A stretch of DNA of 64,000 bases, from NCBI GenBank assembly GCA_009763385.1, contig CM019831.1:84913845-84977844 (forward strand), written 5' to 3'. A program made the translations under genes and the position numbers. The first letter of the stretch is position 1; the number at the start of each line of letters is the position of its first letter. Shown one piece after another: positions 1 to 12,042 of this stretch. The DNA is from Coix lacryma-jobi var. lacryma-jobi. Its lineage: Eukaryota > Streptophyta > Magnoliopsida > Poales > Poaceae. Under the pieces are notes generated by a model. The model made no database searches. It worked only from the letters and a program-made list of their open reading frames with translations, and was not told where the DNA came from.

Positions 1-1774
1 CATACAGACTCCAAAAATAGTGGTTCAAGTTGCTAAATTCATCTAAAATCGAGATCTACCTATGGTACCATGTTTGAGTGCATTTGGATCTTTTGACTTT
101 CATTCGTTCTTTGTGCTATTCTATAGATGTCGCTAATGCGACCGTTTTCGTACGTTTTCAGAGCCGGAAGGGACGCCTGACAACGAGGATCACGACTACG
201 AGGAGGAACAAGACAACGATCAATCTCAAGGTGCCACAGCCCATCCAACCTCGTAGATCCCATTACGCATGCTAAATTATCTTTCTAATTTAATGATGCT
301 CAGTATAGGACTTGCATGATAGATTTGCTTGTAAGCCCATACCTTGACGCAACCTATCCCCTGCTACCCAGCTGATAGGATAGACACACGCGCTGTAAAT
401 ACTATCTTGATCATATTTATTTATGCTACGGTGAAAACCGGTGCATATTGTAATACGGTGTATATCGGGGAGTGTGCTGCGTGTGTTTTGGGTGAGTATG
501 GTGGTGAGGGTTGTGTCGACCGAGCCGGAAAATACGACGAGCCTGGTGCGAGTCTTGCCGTGGGGTATATCTGGATGCCCCTGTGGTGTGAAACCTGTGG
601 CGGGTTAAATGGTGACATGAGGTGGATCTGGGTGTGAGCCGCTGGTGGAGCCCAGATCAGGAGCGTGCTGTGGTGGCACATATAATGAAAACCTTTGAGA
701 AGACATTCCGGCTTAGTCACCCTAGATTGGTGCGGGATCTGGACCACGGGGAAATACCTTTACAAGCCACTCGCTCCTTATGGACGGGGACGGTCGGACT
801 ACCTGGTAGGGTAATGCCATTACTGCTAGGCGAGAGAGTGCGAGGAAGGTACGGGTATCAGAGTCCCACACCCTTCCGAGACGATCACGGCTCCCCCTTC
901 GGGAGAGGGATCGTGACTTCACAGACTTAGCCACCCAGACATACTTGAGGTGAATCCAGGGCTGAGTGGTAGGGTGGCATTACTCTAGGCTGGCAAGCGG
1001 CCGGTATCCGCCTAGGCACATCCGGGGTGCTGATGATGGCGATCTTGTGGATATTGTAGAACCTCTGCAGAGTGTATAGTTGATCGATCGATACGTTGGC
1101 CAATTCGTTGGCCGCGGACCTTTTTCCCTGACCTGTTTCCGACTAGTGAGAGCTTCTCTTTTCTCCCTCTGGTAAGAGTGTGCCGGCCGTGAGTCAGGTG
1201 AGACTGCGGGCCGTTGAGACAAAGGCTGGGAGGGAGCTGGCCTCTGTCGACTGAGCGAGAGTATGTGTGTGTGTGGGAATGGTGAATTGGTGATGGATAC
1301 GTGATAAGTTAAAATGGTGAAACATGATAAACATACATAATTATTATACTGTTTTGCATAGGAAAACCCAGCCTGCTAGGTCTGAATTTCATTTACCTGT
1401 TGCATCCACTACCACATATAAATCATATAGGATGGGAAAGTGTGGCCAGTACAAATCGTACTGAAAATTGAGGTTTCAGGTTCCGAGGAGGAGTACCACT
1501 CCGAGGAGTTCGAGAGTAGGGGGGGTTTTCGCTTCTACGCTCAAGTTTGGAGTTCGATCGCGCTTCTTCGTCTACTTCAAGCTGTTTCGGATGCTGTTTA
1601 TCTAATTTTTTTCGCCTGTTGGCGATGTAATAAATGTATTATCGTATTAAGTACTTTTATTATTCGAAGTATGGATTATGATATTTGACTGGATTATCGG
1701 GTAATTTGACTCGAAAGAGTTTTATTACACTTGACTCTGTGGATTTTCCCTTCGTGGAAAATCAGGTCATTTCA
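1..1774 (+). repeat. 5' LTR of element A, right part only
   Basis: Positions 1 to about 1330 match 10693-12045 and positions 590-1774 match 21921-23107, which shows this is the terminal repeat. It ends in TTCA two bases before the primer site, as a TG...CA LTR should. The left 2.5 kb of the repeat lies outside the window. Short ORFs here (for example 344-637 and 1440-1688) are not conserved between copies as proteins and are not genes. Confidence 0.9.
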
Positions 1775-1776
1775 GT

Positions 1777-1789
1777 TGGTATCAGAGCC
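1777..1789 (+). other. Primer binding site of element A (initiator tRNA-Met)
   Basis: TGGTATCAGAGCC is complementary to the 3' end of plant initiator tRNA-Met. It begins two bases after the LTR end, the standard position for priming minus-strand DNA synthesis. It fixes both the LTR boundary and the plus orientation of the element. Confidence 0.92.
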
Positions 1790-1938
1790 ATACTTGACCT
1801 TAGGACGAAACCCTAGAAAATGGACGTTAGAAACAGGAAGCCACTCTCCTTCGGTTATATACCGACCCTGCATTTACTTTTTCAATGCAAGGCTTATCTT
1901 ACTATGGACTTGCTAACCTTAGCTTTTGATACGTGCAG

Positions 1939-3162
1939 ATGGAGACAACCCCAGTGTATCCGCCGCTAGGACCTTTGCTCAGCCTTACTGCAAAGTGTGT
2001 TTCCAACGGCGAAGGGATCGCAGGAATTCCACTTACCCTGCGTGAAGTCCTTGTGGCACTAGGAGTCCCAGTTAATCAAATTCTGTATACTTGCTCTGGA
2101 GAGCCAGCACTTGAGGGCGGACTCAGGGCACCTATAGTGGCCAGACTGGAGATACCCGCAAGTCAAACCCTGCCATCCGTTCCAGCTTACTCAGAGATGG
2201 TGATTGGAGAGACCATTGATGAGTGCGTGCAGGCTGTGTCCTTTCAAGCACTCAAGGTTGTAACACGAGACAACAGAGACCACTTGAAGAATACAGAGTT
2301 CCGGGTACTACCCCAGGCCTTGCACCCTCACCTCACCCAGGTTGAGCAAGAGCATGCTTACACCCAGTCTGTGCTTGCCGAAGCCGATCCCTGCCTACGC
2401 ACCACAGCTTACCATTTGTATGACCTGAACAACTATGCAAGTCACCTTGAGCTCAAACAGACTGCAGCTCATAACCACCTGATGGAGTGCCAGGAAGCGA
2501 CCAAGATTGAGAGATCCGTTCAGGAGGAACTAAGAGCTACTATAGCAAAACTACAAGACAAGTTGGAGCGACAAGAGGAACGGCACAAGGCGGAAGTGGC
2601 AGATCTGCGATACAAGGCTGCAGATTTGGGAAACGACAACTGGTTTCTGGACTGTCGAGTGCTGGAATTGCAAAGAAACTTGGAAGAAAGAACGGAAGCA
2701 TTAAACCAGAGTTGGAACCGGAAGAAGAATCAAGGCATGGAGTTTCTAAAACTTCAAAACAAGGTGAAGGCCCTGGAACAAGAAGTCAAGGAGATGCAGG
2801 TGAAAGCGTTGCGTAACCAAGGCCACCTGATAGAATATGTCAAGAACACAGAGTACTTACAAGAGAAATGCGAGCGAACTCGGGATGCCTGGAAGAAGTC
2901 AGACAGAAAACGACTCAGGGAGATGAAGAGCATCTGGGAGAAACTACCCAAAGAAGAACGCGTCAAAATCCGACCCAGGACTGAGGATTTTGAGCTGGCA
3001 CCCACCCGACTCAACCTCGACGCTTGCCCTGTTCTACCTGGAGCCAAGCCTACTGAAGAGCTTGCCGAAGCGCTTAAGTATGTAGCCCGACTCCACAAGA
3101 CTAACGAGGACATCGAAGCTGAGGACAGTCGCTTCCCAGAAGCGGTGTTCGGGCAGGAGTAG
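1939..3162 (+). CDS. Accessory coiled-coil ORF upstream of gag in element A
   Basis: An open frame of 407 codons lies between the primer site and gag. The frame opens at a GTG at 1933, but the first ATG is at 1939 and is the plausible start. I do not recognise a named family. The N-terminal 130 residues look globular. Roughly residues 170-330 are rich in E, K, Q, R and L with heptad-like spacing and are very likely a coiled coil. A charged C-terminal tail follows. No signal peptide, membrane segment, zinc knuckle or catalytic motif is visible. It is not gag, which lies downstream with its own zinc knuckle. Extra ORFs are known in several plant LTR retrotransposon lineages. The frame is uninterrupted although the gag-pol genes next to it are broken repeatedly. 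A structural or nucleic-acid-binding role is only a guess. Confidence 0.7.
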   Translation: METTPVYPPLGPLLSLTAKCVSNGEGIAGIPLTLREVLVALGVPVNQILYTCSGEPALEGGLRAPIVARLEIPASQTLPSVPAYSEMVIGETIDECVQAVSFQALKVVTRDNRDHLKNTEFRVLPQALHPHLTQVEQEHAYTQSVLAEADPCLRTTAYHLYDLNNYASHLELKQTAAHNHLMECQEATKIERSVQEELRATIAKLQDKLERQEERHKAEVADLRYKAADLGNDNWFLDCRVLELQRNLEERTEALNQSWNRKKNQGMEFLKLQNKVKALEQEVKEMQVKALRNQGHLIEYVKNTEYLQEKCERTRDAWKKSDRKRLREMKSIWEKLPKEERVKIRPRTEDFELAPTRLNLDACPVLPGAKPTEELAEALKYVARLHKTNEDIEAEDSRFPEAVFGQE

Positions 3163-3431
3163 GTGTGAGTGATGACCCTGCGTGGTCATGTGATGAGTTC
3201 CAGTGTGTGTCACCCATGAGATGTATTCCAGAGTTGTACCCACGATGCGTAGTACGAATAAATTATTTATTAAATAAAACAAACATGTTATGAGTGTTCG
3301 GATTTTATTGCGTCTTATGGATCTTTATCGCTTCTTTGTTTGAGTGCAGGATAGAATAATGAAATGACTCCAATAAAACTTGAAAGCAATGTTTAAACAA
3401 TTAATATATATACTAAAACTCTATCTATTCT
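3163..3431 (+). other. Spacer between accessory ORF and gag of element A
   Basis: This untranslated stretch becomes AT-rich (about 3250-3430) immediately before the gag start. I see no further gene or clear signal. It could carry splice or internal initiation signals for gag, but nothing in the sequence proves that. Confidence 0.5.
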
Positions 3432-5197
3432 ATGACACAGATGTCGCTACGCCGCTCAGTACGTCTGAGCCACCCGCGTGATCTGACTCCTGAACCCGCT
3501 GTAAGAGCTGGGCGATTCCGTGGACGAGGACGCGGAGCTGGAAACGGTCGTGGCCGTGGAGGAAGACGTGGAGTACCATTCAATATGGAGCAGACGCCAC
3601 CACCAGCAGAGGATGACCATGTTCCCGCTGATGATCACGTGCCAATCGGCGCGGCACAACCGCCTCCACCACCGCCAGCACCACCAAGTCTGGCTGAAGT
3701 GATGGCTCATCAGACTCAGCTGCTAGCTGCACTCGTAGAGGGTGCAAATCGTCGCAATGGTGGTCAATACAATGACTTTCAAAGGAAGCTTGAAGGATTC
3801 ATCAAACTCAGGCCACCTACCTATGATGGCACCGATCCTGATCCACTCGCTGCCAACGACTGGCTACGTGAGATGGAAAAGAAGCTCGACCTTACCATGC
3901 TGTCCGATGAAGAGTGTGTTGGAGCCGCAACCATCAGCTCACTGGTGCAGCCCGCGCCTGGTGGGACAGTTTCAGTGACTCTCATGAGAATCCAGCTGGG
4001 ATTACTTGGGATGAGTTCGTGGAAGCTTTCACTGACTATCACGTTCCTGAAGGCGTGATGCAAGCTAAGGCAGAAGAGTTTCGTAACATTAAGATGGGGA
4101 ATGAGAAGGTTACTGAGTATACCACTCGCTTCACCAACCTACTTCGCTTTGCGCCACTTTCTATAGTGACCAGCGAAGAAGAGAAGTTGTACTACTACCG
4201 CAAGGGTCTCAGTTCTCGCATCAAGGTGAATATGGGAGGAGTTAAGAGTCACACTCTGCGCGACCTCATAGATCGCAGCATCCAGATCGAAAAGGATCGG
4301 AATGAAGCTGGAGAAGAGTTCAGAGAGAGGAAGCGCAAAGCAGATGGCTCCTTTCGTCACCCTGAGCGCAAGAAGGCACGAATGACCCATGTTACCAGTT
4401 ACTCTCGCCCTGGATCCAGTAGGAGCGGAGGCTCACATTCTGCTCAATACTCTCGCTCATACCAAGACCGTACTCCGGCTCGTACTCAGGATCGTTCAGG
4501 GAGCTTTCGTGCGTCACAAGACCGTACTGCTCAGAATCGCACCACGCAGAATGCATCTACTTGGAAGGCAACCACACCAACTGCTACCGGTAGTATGCCT
4601 TGGACGTGTTTCAAGTGTGGACAGCCTGGCCACAAGATTGCCAACTGCCCAGAAAATGCCAAAGCCCCAAAGGCACCACCAAGAGCTCAACCTCAACCCC
4701 GGGAATCTGCTTCCCGTGGTCGCCTTACTCACCTGAATGCTGAGGATGCCCAAGATGCCCCAGATGTGGTGTACGGTATGTTTTTGGTTAACGGCATTAG
4801 AGCATCAGTTCTTTTCGATTCAGGAGCTACATGTTCTTACATATCATCAAAGTTTGCACATGAGCATTGCATTCCGGTCAGCCCACGCCAACTTCCAATC
4901 ATAACTAGCTCACCCTTAGGAGACCTAAAAAGTACCCATATATGTAAGGGAGTGAAATTGACTATCGAGGGATTAGTTTTCACAGCCGACCTGACCCTAC
5001 TACCTTCTACCAGCTTAGAGGTTATTTTAGGAATGGACTGGTTAACCAAGCACCGGAGTATTATATCCTGCTCACCCAGATACATTCAAATAACTCATCC
5101 AACAGGCCAAGCCGTTCGATGCACACCCCAAGCCGAGAAAACTGCTACCCTTCTATGTGCCCTTAAAACCAAGGTTACACCCGGGACAAACCTTTGA
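3432..5197 (+). pseudogene. gag-protease of element A, frameshifted
   Basis: Gag forms the particle and binds RNA; the adjoining aspartic protease matures the polyprotein. The N-terminus (from ATG 3432) is Arg/Gly-rich followed by a Pro-rich run, then the retrotransposon gag core, which continues in another frame from about 3930 because of a one-base break. A CCHC zinc knuckle (CFKCGQPGHKIANC) lies near 4606-4647. The protease active-site motif DSGAT lies near 4817-4831, and the conserved ILGMDWL segment is near 5030. A second frame break at about 5190 separates this part from RT. The product cannot be made as a single protein from this copy. Family assignment is secure; the frame breaks could partly be sequencing indels. 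Confidence 0.88.
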
Positions 5198-7426
5198 CAG
5201 TAGATGATGTGCCCGTAGTCAGAGACCATGCCGATGTGTTTCCGGAGGAAATACCAGGGATGCCCCCGGAACGGGAAGTGGAGTTTGTGATTAATTTGTT
5301 GCCGGGAACCGGGCCTATAGCCAAAAGACCATATCGCATGTCTGTTGATGAATTGGCTGAATTAAAGAAACAATTGAAGGAACTTGCTGATAAGGGATAT
5401 ATCAGGCCTAGTGCATCACCTTGGGGTCTCCTGTACTGTTTGTGAGGAAGAAGGATGGCACAATGAGGATGTGTGTTGATTATAGGAGCCTGAATGCGGT
5501 TACTATCAAGAACAAATACCCATTGCCGAGGATGATGATATGACTGATCAGTTGCGGAATGCTAAATACTTTTCCAAGATTGATCTCCGATCAGGGTATC
5601 ACCAGATGAGAATCAGAGAAGATGATATTTCCAAAACAGCTTTTGTCACGAGGTATGGACAGTATGAGTTCACAGTGGTACCATTTGGACTCACAAATGC
5701 ACCTGCTTATTTCATGAACATGATGAATAAGGTGTTTATGGAGGAGTTAGATAAGTTTGTCGTAGTATTCATTGACGACATTCTTATATACTCAGCCACT
5801 GCGGAAGAGCATGAGCTGCATTTGAGGACTGTACTTGAAAGATTGGCACAAAATCTGCTCTATGCTAAGTTCAGCAAATGTGAGTTCTGGCTTGAAGAAG
5901 TGACATTTCTGGGACACGTACTATCAGCTGAAGGAGTAGCTGTTGATCCCACGAAAATAGAAGCTATCAGAGATTGGGACTCGCCACGTAATGTGAGTGA
6001 GATCAGAAGCTTTCTGGGATTGGCGGGATATTATCGCAGATTTATTGAGAACTTCTCGAAGATTGCTCGGCCGATGACCAATCTGTTGAAAAAGACACAG
6101 AACTTCGAGTGGTCAGATGAATGTGAGAATAGCTTTCTTGAGCTAAAGAAGAGACTCACTACCACCCCTGTGTTGGCTCTGCCCGACATCAATCAGAGTT
6201 TCGTAGTCTATTGTGACGCCTCCCGTCAAGGACTCGGATGTGTTCTGATGCAGAATGGAAAGGCTATAGCCTATGCCTCCCGACAGCTAAAAGATCACGA
6301 ACAACGGTATCCCACTCATGATCTCGAGCTTGCAGCTGTGGTACATGCACTAAAGATTTGGAGGCACTATTTGATAGGCAACAAGTGCGATATTTATACC
6401 GATCACAAGAGCCTGAAATATTTCTTTACTCAAGAAGACCTAAATATGAGGCAGCGCCGATGGCTCGAACTTATTAAAGATTATGATCTAGAAATTCACT
6501 ATCACCCAGGAAAGGCCAATGTTGTGGCAGATGCACTCAGTCGCAAGAGTTATTGTCACACCCTAATAGCGGAATCTGTGCCAGCTGAACTGAAGGAGGA
6601 AATTGATCACTTCCAGTTAGAGATCCTACCGCATGGAATGCTGAATGAGTTACGGATCCAATACAACCTCACAGATAGAATCCGCAAAGCTCAGGAGAAT
6701 TGTGAGGAAATGGAGTATATCCGGGGCTTGATGAAGCTTGGGTATCGCACCGATCACCGAGAAGATGAGCAAGGAACTCTTTGGTACAAGGATCGAATAT
6801 GTGTACCCACTAACCCGGAGCTTCGTAATGAAATATTGACTGAGGCACATAACTCTAAGTATAATATTCACCCTGGAGGAGCCAAAATGTACCAAGATTT
6901 GAAGAAACACTTCTGGTGGAAAGGCATGAAAACCTCTGTAGCAGAGCACGTGGCAAAATGTGACACGTGCAGCAGGGTTAAAGCTGAGCATGGAAGACCC
7001 GCGGGATTACTTAAACCACTAGAAATTCCTCAGTGGAAATGGGAATGCATAACCATGGACTTTATAGTTGGGTTGCCAAGGACACAAAAAGGCAACAACT
7101 CCATTTGGGTGATTGTGGACAGGTTGACAAAAGTGGCTCATTTCATACCTGTTAAGACCGCTTATCCTACTGAGAGATTAGCAGAGTTATACGTGGAACA
7201 TATCCTTAAACTTCATGGGGCACCATCAAGCATCATGTCTGATCGAGGACCACAATTTACATCCCAGTTTTGGAAATCCTTGCACAAGGCAATTGGGACG
7301 AAACTTGATTACAGCACAGCGTACCACCCACAAACCGACGGGCAAACAGAAAGAGTAAATCAGATACTGGAAGATATGCTCCGAGCCAGTGTGCTAAATT
7401 ACGGCAAGGATTGGAGAAATGCTTAG
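5194..7426 (+). pseudogene. pol of element A: RT, RNase H and integrase core
   Basis: This is the polymerase region. The RT begins near 5200 and is broken by frameshifts at about 5420 and 5535. The frame is then open from 5540 to 7426 (628 codons). It contains the RT catalytic motif FIDDILIY (about 5767-5790), the RNase H region with the YCDAS and TDHKSL motifs (about 6210-6410), the integrase HHCC zinc finger (H...H near 6845-6880 and CDTC near 6960) and the DDE core with TMDF (about 7055), SDRG (about 7239) and the usual glutamate in TDGQTERVNQ (about 7345). A frame break at about 7415 interrupts the integrase. Domain order RT-RNaseH-integrase is typical of Ty3/gypsy. Confidence 0.9.
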
Positions 7427-8110
7427 CACATGCAGAATTTGCATATAACAACAGCTACCAGGCTAGCATCAAGATGTCCCCATTTGAGGCCTTGTACGGA
7501 AGACCATGCCAGACTCCGTTAATGTGGTCTAATCCAGGAGAGAGATCACTCTTCGGACCCGCAAAAATTAAGGAAGCAGAGGGAGGGGTGAATCAGGTTC
7601 GAGAAAATCTAAAGATAGCACAAACTCGATACAAGAGTTATGCAGATAAAAGGCGAAGAGACCTCGCATTTGAGGTAGGAGATTTTGTATACCTAAAGGT
7701 ATCACCACTTCGAAGCACAGTGAGATTCCACAAGAAAGGAAAGTTGGCACCGAGATATGTGGGACCGTACAAGATAACAGAAGAATGGAAGCTTGCATAC
7801 AAGCTGGAATTACCCGGGGAGTTAGCAGGAGTACATCCTGTGTTCCACGTATCCAGTTACGCAAATGCTTGCGAGTACCCGAGGAAGTTGTGCCAACAAA
7901 TGTGCTTGACCTACAAGAGACACTTGAATATAAAGAACATCCAATCAAGATATTGGGATGGGACACAAAGAGACCCGAAGCAAGACTATCGGATGTGCAA
8001 AGTTCAATGGAGCAACCACTCTGAAAGAGAAGCAACGTGGGAGAAAGAATCTGATCTCCGTATGCGGTATCCTTACCTTTCACCGGGTACGTTTTGGTTT
8101 AATCTCGGGG
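7411..8110 (+). pseudogene. Integrase C-terminus and chromodomain-like tail of element A
   Basis: The frame continues the integrase after the break at about 7415, through the GPF/Y-type segment (VGPYKI, near 7760) and the HPVFHVS motif (about 7835-7855). Two further frame breaks, near 7855 and 7980, follow. Across these frames a chromodomain-like segment can be followed, including VQWSNHSEREATWE near 8005-8045. In chromoviruses this domain targets integration to chromatin marked by particular histone modifications. The clade call (Tekay/Del) rests on this tail and on the LTR size. The gene is dead in this copy. Confidence 0.82.
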
Positions 8111-8120
8111 TCGAGATCCT

Positions 8121-8135
8121 AATAAGGGGGAGGAC
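8121..8135 (+). other. Polypurine tract of element A
   Basis: AATAAGGGGGAGGAC directly precedes the TGTAAC start of the 3' LTR. This is the expected plus-strand primer and marks the LTR start at 8136. Confidence 0.9.
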
Positions 8136-8902
8136 TGTAACAACCCACAAATTCCTACACGAAAATTACAACCACAAAATTTTTTTTCCTTTTCAACTTT
8201 GCATGATGAGTGAGACAACTTACTTTGCATCAATCTCTAAACGTGAGCATTAACATCATACCTAGCCATTAGGTAGTTGCATAGTAAGTAACTAATAACC
8301 TATTAATAAGCATATGTGATTTGGCTCTTCTTGGATTTCTTGTGTGAAATGCATCAATACATATATATAAACTTTGCAAAGCATGTTACGTGACAAACCC
8401 ATAACCTAAGATCAATATTTGGATTAAGGAGCAACACTAGCATTGAGTTAATTAGAAAAGAAATGGAGAAACGGTAAACGAACTGACTGGGCCGAAACCC
8501 TTGCGCAGCCCAGCTAACCGCCAGAGGGAAATCACTGCACGGCCATTGCGGCCCGGCGTCACCACGCGTGCACAGCACGGCCCAAACGAGCAACGCACGC
8601 GCATGCACGGCCCTCGCGGATAGCCCAACCGCGCGCGGAGCGGCCTGCCATCGCGTGCGCCCGCTCGCCTCCGCGCCGAGACCCTGACACACTGGCCTAC
8701 GCGTCAGCGAGCACCACCTCTGCTTCTTCTTGCGCAAGCCGGAAGGCAGAGCACGGCAACGACGGAGGCGGCCCCCACCGTGCCACCTCGGCCGACCGCG
8801 GCTAACAAACCCCTAACAAACTAGGGAATCTTGTCCCCTGCGATTTGAATTGGAGACGTGTGGAATCGGAGTGTCTCGTAACCTTTGATCAAGGTTGCGC
8901 GG

Positions 8903-8946
8903 CCAATCCGCCATCCGCCGTGACACGCACCCGTGCCTATATAAAC
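8903..8946 (+). promoter_or_regulatory. Candidate LTR promoter of element A (CCAAT and TATA boxes)
   Basis: A CCAAT sequence at about 8903-8907 is followed 30 bases later by CTATATAAACC at 8937-8947, in the middle of the LTR and in the sense direction. This matches the expected position of the RNA polymerase II promoter that drives the element's genomic transcript. Confidence 0.65.
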
Positions 8947-10096
8947 CGAGCCCTCGCCGGAACCCCTGGGTTCCCAGCAAGCGTCGCCACACCGTGGCGC
9001 ACTCACCACCACCACACAGCCGAGAGAAGAGAGTAGCGAAGGAGCGGAGCCGTGGAGGATCGGGCGCCGCCGCGGAATTCGTCGGCGCCGAGGAAGAAGA
9101 CCGCGAGCGGAGCACGGGGTGAACCAGGAGCTGCACGGCACTGCAACCGGAGCTACACGGCCTCGAATCGCCCTGCACCGCTATCCTATCTTCACCGCCA
9201 CCACGGTAAACCTCATGCCACCTTCGCCATCTTCGTCCTCTACATCGGCCATGGCGCCCGTACCGGAGCGCGCAGGCCAGAGCCTCTACCGGCTCGGAGC
9301 GAACTCACACCACCGCGCACACGTTGATGCCTCATGAACCGCACTCCGAACTAGGTAGGGAGACCGAGCTCACGGCGATGAAACGCATGCACGTCGCCGC
9401 GGACTGACGCGCCGCGGCGAACCGGTGTCCCAAACGCTATAGCCCACAAGAGACGATGCTGGATAGCCGATGGTGATCACCACTCGAAGTAGAATCCCGT
9501 GCACACTTTAGTTGAAGCCATAGACCAAGGAGCACTCTAGCCGAGAGGGCGAGACGCCGTGACCATGCGCGACGTCGCGGCTGGGCATGCCGTGGCGAAC
9601 CTGTGTTCCAGTTGCCACGGGCCACGAGTTGGGAAACTAACTGGCCGAATAGCATCACCGAGTGATGGAGAACACCGTGCGCGCCGTAGAATTAACTGGT
9701 GCCCGTTAATGAGCTTGTCCCGATGTCGCATGGTCGCGCCGCTGTGTGCCACCGTGCGAGATCATACGCGTGGAGTTGCTGCCGGGATTACCGAGGTCAG
9801 CAGCATGATCTGGAGGCAGTAGAGGAGATGGGAAGGAGACCGTATGATTGAATTTGGTTGGGGAGGAGCGGAACTAGCCAAACAGCATAACACCGCCGCG
9901 GTTCCGCCGCCAAATCTCCTACGCCGGCCGCTAGGAGCACTAGATCAGGCATTGGTGGTTTGGATCGAATCGCCGTAGAAGCACGATCACGCTGGGGCTC
10001 AGAATCGAGTCCGAAGAGGCGAAGTCGAGCACCGGCGCGAGCTCGTCACTGGCGGGGCACCGCCGTAACAAAACAGAGGAGAAAGGGAGAGAACTC

Positions 10097-10329
10097 CGAG
10101 GCTCGAGGCTGAAGGAGGCCTCGGAGCAAAAGTCCGTTTCGCCCGAGGCTCGAGGCTGAAGGAGGCCTCGGAGCAAAAGTCCGTTTCGCCCGAGGCTCGA
10201 GGCTGAGGGAGGCCTCGGTGCAAAAATCCGTCCGCCCGAGGCTCGAGGCTGAGGGAGGCCTCGAAGCAAAGATCCGCTCGCCCGAGGCGCAAGGCTCGAG
10301 AGAAGCCTCAGAGCAAAACACCGATTCGC
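10097..10329 (+). repeat. Tandem repeat in LTR A, five units of 46-47 bp
   Basis: Units start at 10097, 10144, 10191, 10237 and 10283, each beginning CGAGGC and containing a GGCCTCGG-type core; the last unit is more diverged. There is no spacer between units. The corresponding part of the 5' LTR is outside the window. Confidence 0.9.
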
Positions 10330-10334
10330 CGAGG

Positions 10335-10484
10335 CTCGAGGGTAGCGTCCTCGGCATCACCGTCCGAGGAGGCCCGACTTACTCGAGGGTAGCGTCCTCG
10401 GCATCACCGTCCGAGGGAGGCCTCGACCTACTCGAGGGTAGCGCCCTCGGCATCACCGTCCGAGGGAGGCCTCTACTTACTTGA
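10335..10484 (+). repeat. Second tandem repeat in LTR A, three units of 47-49 bp
   Basis: Units start at 10335, 10382 and 10431. Each carries CTCGAGGGTAGCG and CCTCGGCATCACCGTCCGAG. They follow the first tandem block directly and share the CCGAGG/CCTCGG theme, so both blocks may derive from one ancestral motif. Confidence 0.88.
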
Positions 10485-12042
10485 GGAACGCGAACAGAAG
10501 CGTCCGAGATGACGTAACGCTGACGTCATGCTGACATCAGCATCGTTGACCAGATCAACACTGACCGTGGGACCCACCTTCATTCACTGACACCGAACTG
10601 ACCAGTCACAGAGCAACACGTGTCGTCACCTGTTTAACCAGTCATTTGTTATTTTCAGAAAATAGAATAACTTCGGAAATTCATAACTCATTCATACAGA
10701 CTCCAAAAATAGTGGTTCAAGTTGCTAATTCATCTAAAATCAAGATCTACCTATGGTACCATGTTTGAGTGCATTTGGATCTTTGACTTTCCATTCGTTC
10801 TTTGTGCTATTCTATAGATGTCGCTAATGCGACCGTTTTCGTATGTTTTCAGAGCCGGAAGGGATGCCTGACAACGAGGATCACGACTACGAGGAGGAAC
10901 AAGACAACGATCAATCTCAAGGTGCCACAGCCCATCCAACCTCGTAGATCCCATTACGCATGCTAAATTATCTTTCTAATTAATGATGCTCAGTATAGGA
11001 CTTGCATGATAGATTTGCTTGTAAGCCCATACCTTGACGCAACCTATCCCCTGCTACCCAGCTGATAGGATAGACACACACGCGCTGTAAATACTATCTT
11101 GATCATATTTATTTATGCTACGGTGAAAACCGGTGCATATTGTAATACGGTGTATCGGGGAGTGTGCTGCGTGTGTTTTGGGTGAGTATGGTGGTGAGGG
11201 TTGTGTCGACCGAGCCGGAAAATACGACGAGCCTGGTGCGAGTCTTGCCGTGGGGCATATCTGGATGCCCCTGTGGTGTGAAACCTGTGGCGGGTTAAAT
11301 GGTGACATGAGGTGGATCTGGGTGTGAGCCGCTGGTGGAGCCCAGATCAGGAGCGTGCTGTGGTGGCACATATAATGAAAACCTTTGAGAAGACATTCCG
11401 GCTTAGTCACCCTAGATTGGTGCGGGATCTGGACCACGGGGAAATACCTTACAAGCCACTCGCTCCTTATGGACGGGACGGTCGGACTACCTGGTAGGGT
11501 AATGCCATTACTGCTAGGCGAGAGAGTGCGAGGAAGGTACGGGTATCAGAGTCCCACACCCTTCCGAGACGATCACGGCTGCCCCCTTCGGGAGAGGGAT
11601 CGTGACTTCAGAGACTTAGCCACCCAGACATACTTGAGGTGAATCCAGGGCTGAGTGGTAGGGTGGCATTACTCTAGGCTGGCAAGCGGCCGGTATCCAC
11701 CTAGGCACATCCGGGTGCTGATGATGGCGATCTTGTGGATATTGTAGAACCTCTGCAGAGTGTATGGTTGATCGATCGATACGTTGGCCAATTCGTTGGC
11801 CGCGGACCTTTTTCCGTGACCTGTTTCCGACTAGTGAGAGCTTCTCTTTTCTCCCTCTGGTAAGAGTTGGCCGGCCGTGAGTCAGGTGAGACTGCGGGCT
11901 GTTGAGACAAGGCTGGGAGGGAGCTGGCCTCTGTCGGCTGAGCGAGAGTATATGTGTGTGTGGGAATGGTGAATTGGGTGATGGATACGTGATAAGTTAA
12001 AATGGTGAAACATGATAAACATACATATTATGATACTGTTTT

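Noticed and set aside
344..930. ORFs of about 100 codons repeated in the three copies of LTR A
   Set aside because: They are repeated only because the LTR is; small indels shift the frames between copies, so there is no protein-level conservation.
8845..9337. Several 60-120 codon ORFs in LTR A
   Set aside because: Overlapping on both strands in the promoter region of a non-coding LTR; no conserved motif.
10097..10484. Possible CRISPR-like array
   Set aside because: Units are contiguous without unique spacers, and the DNA is from a plant nuclear genome.
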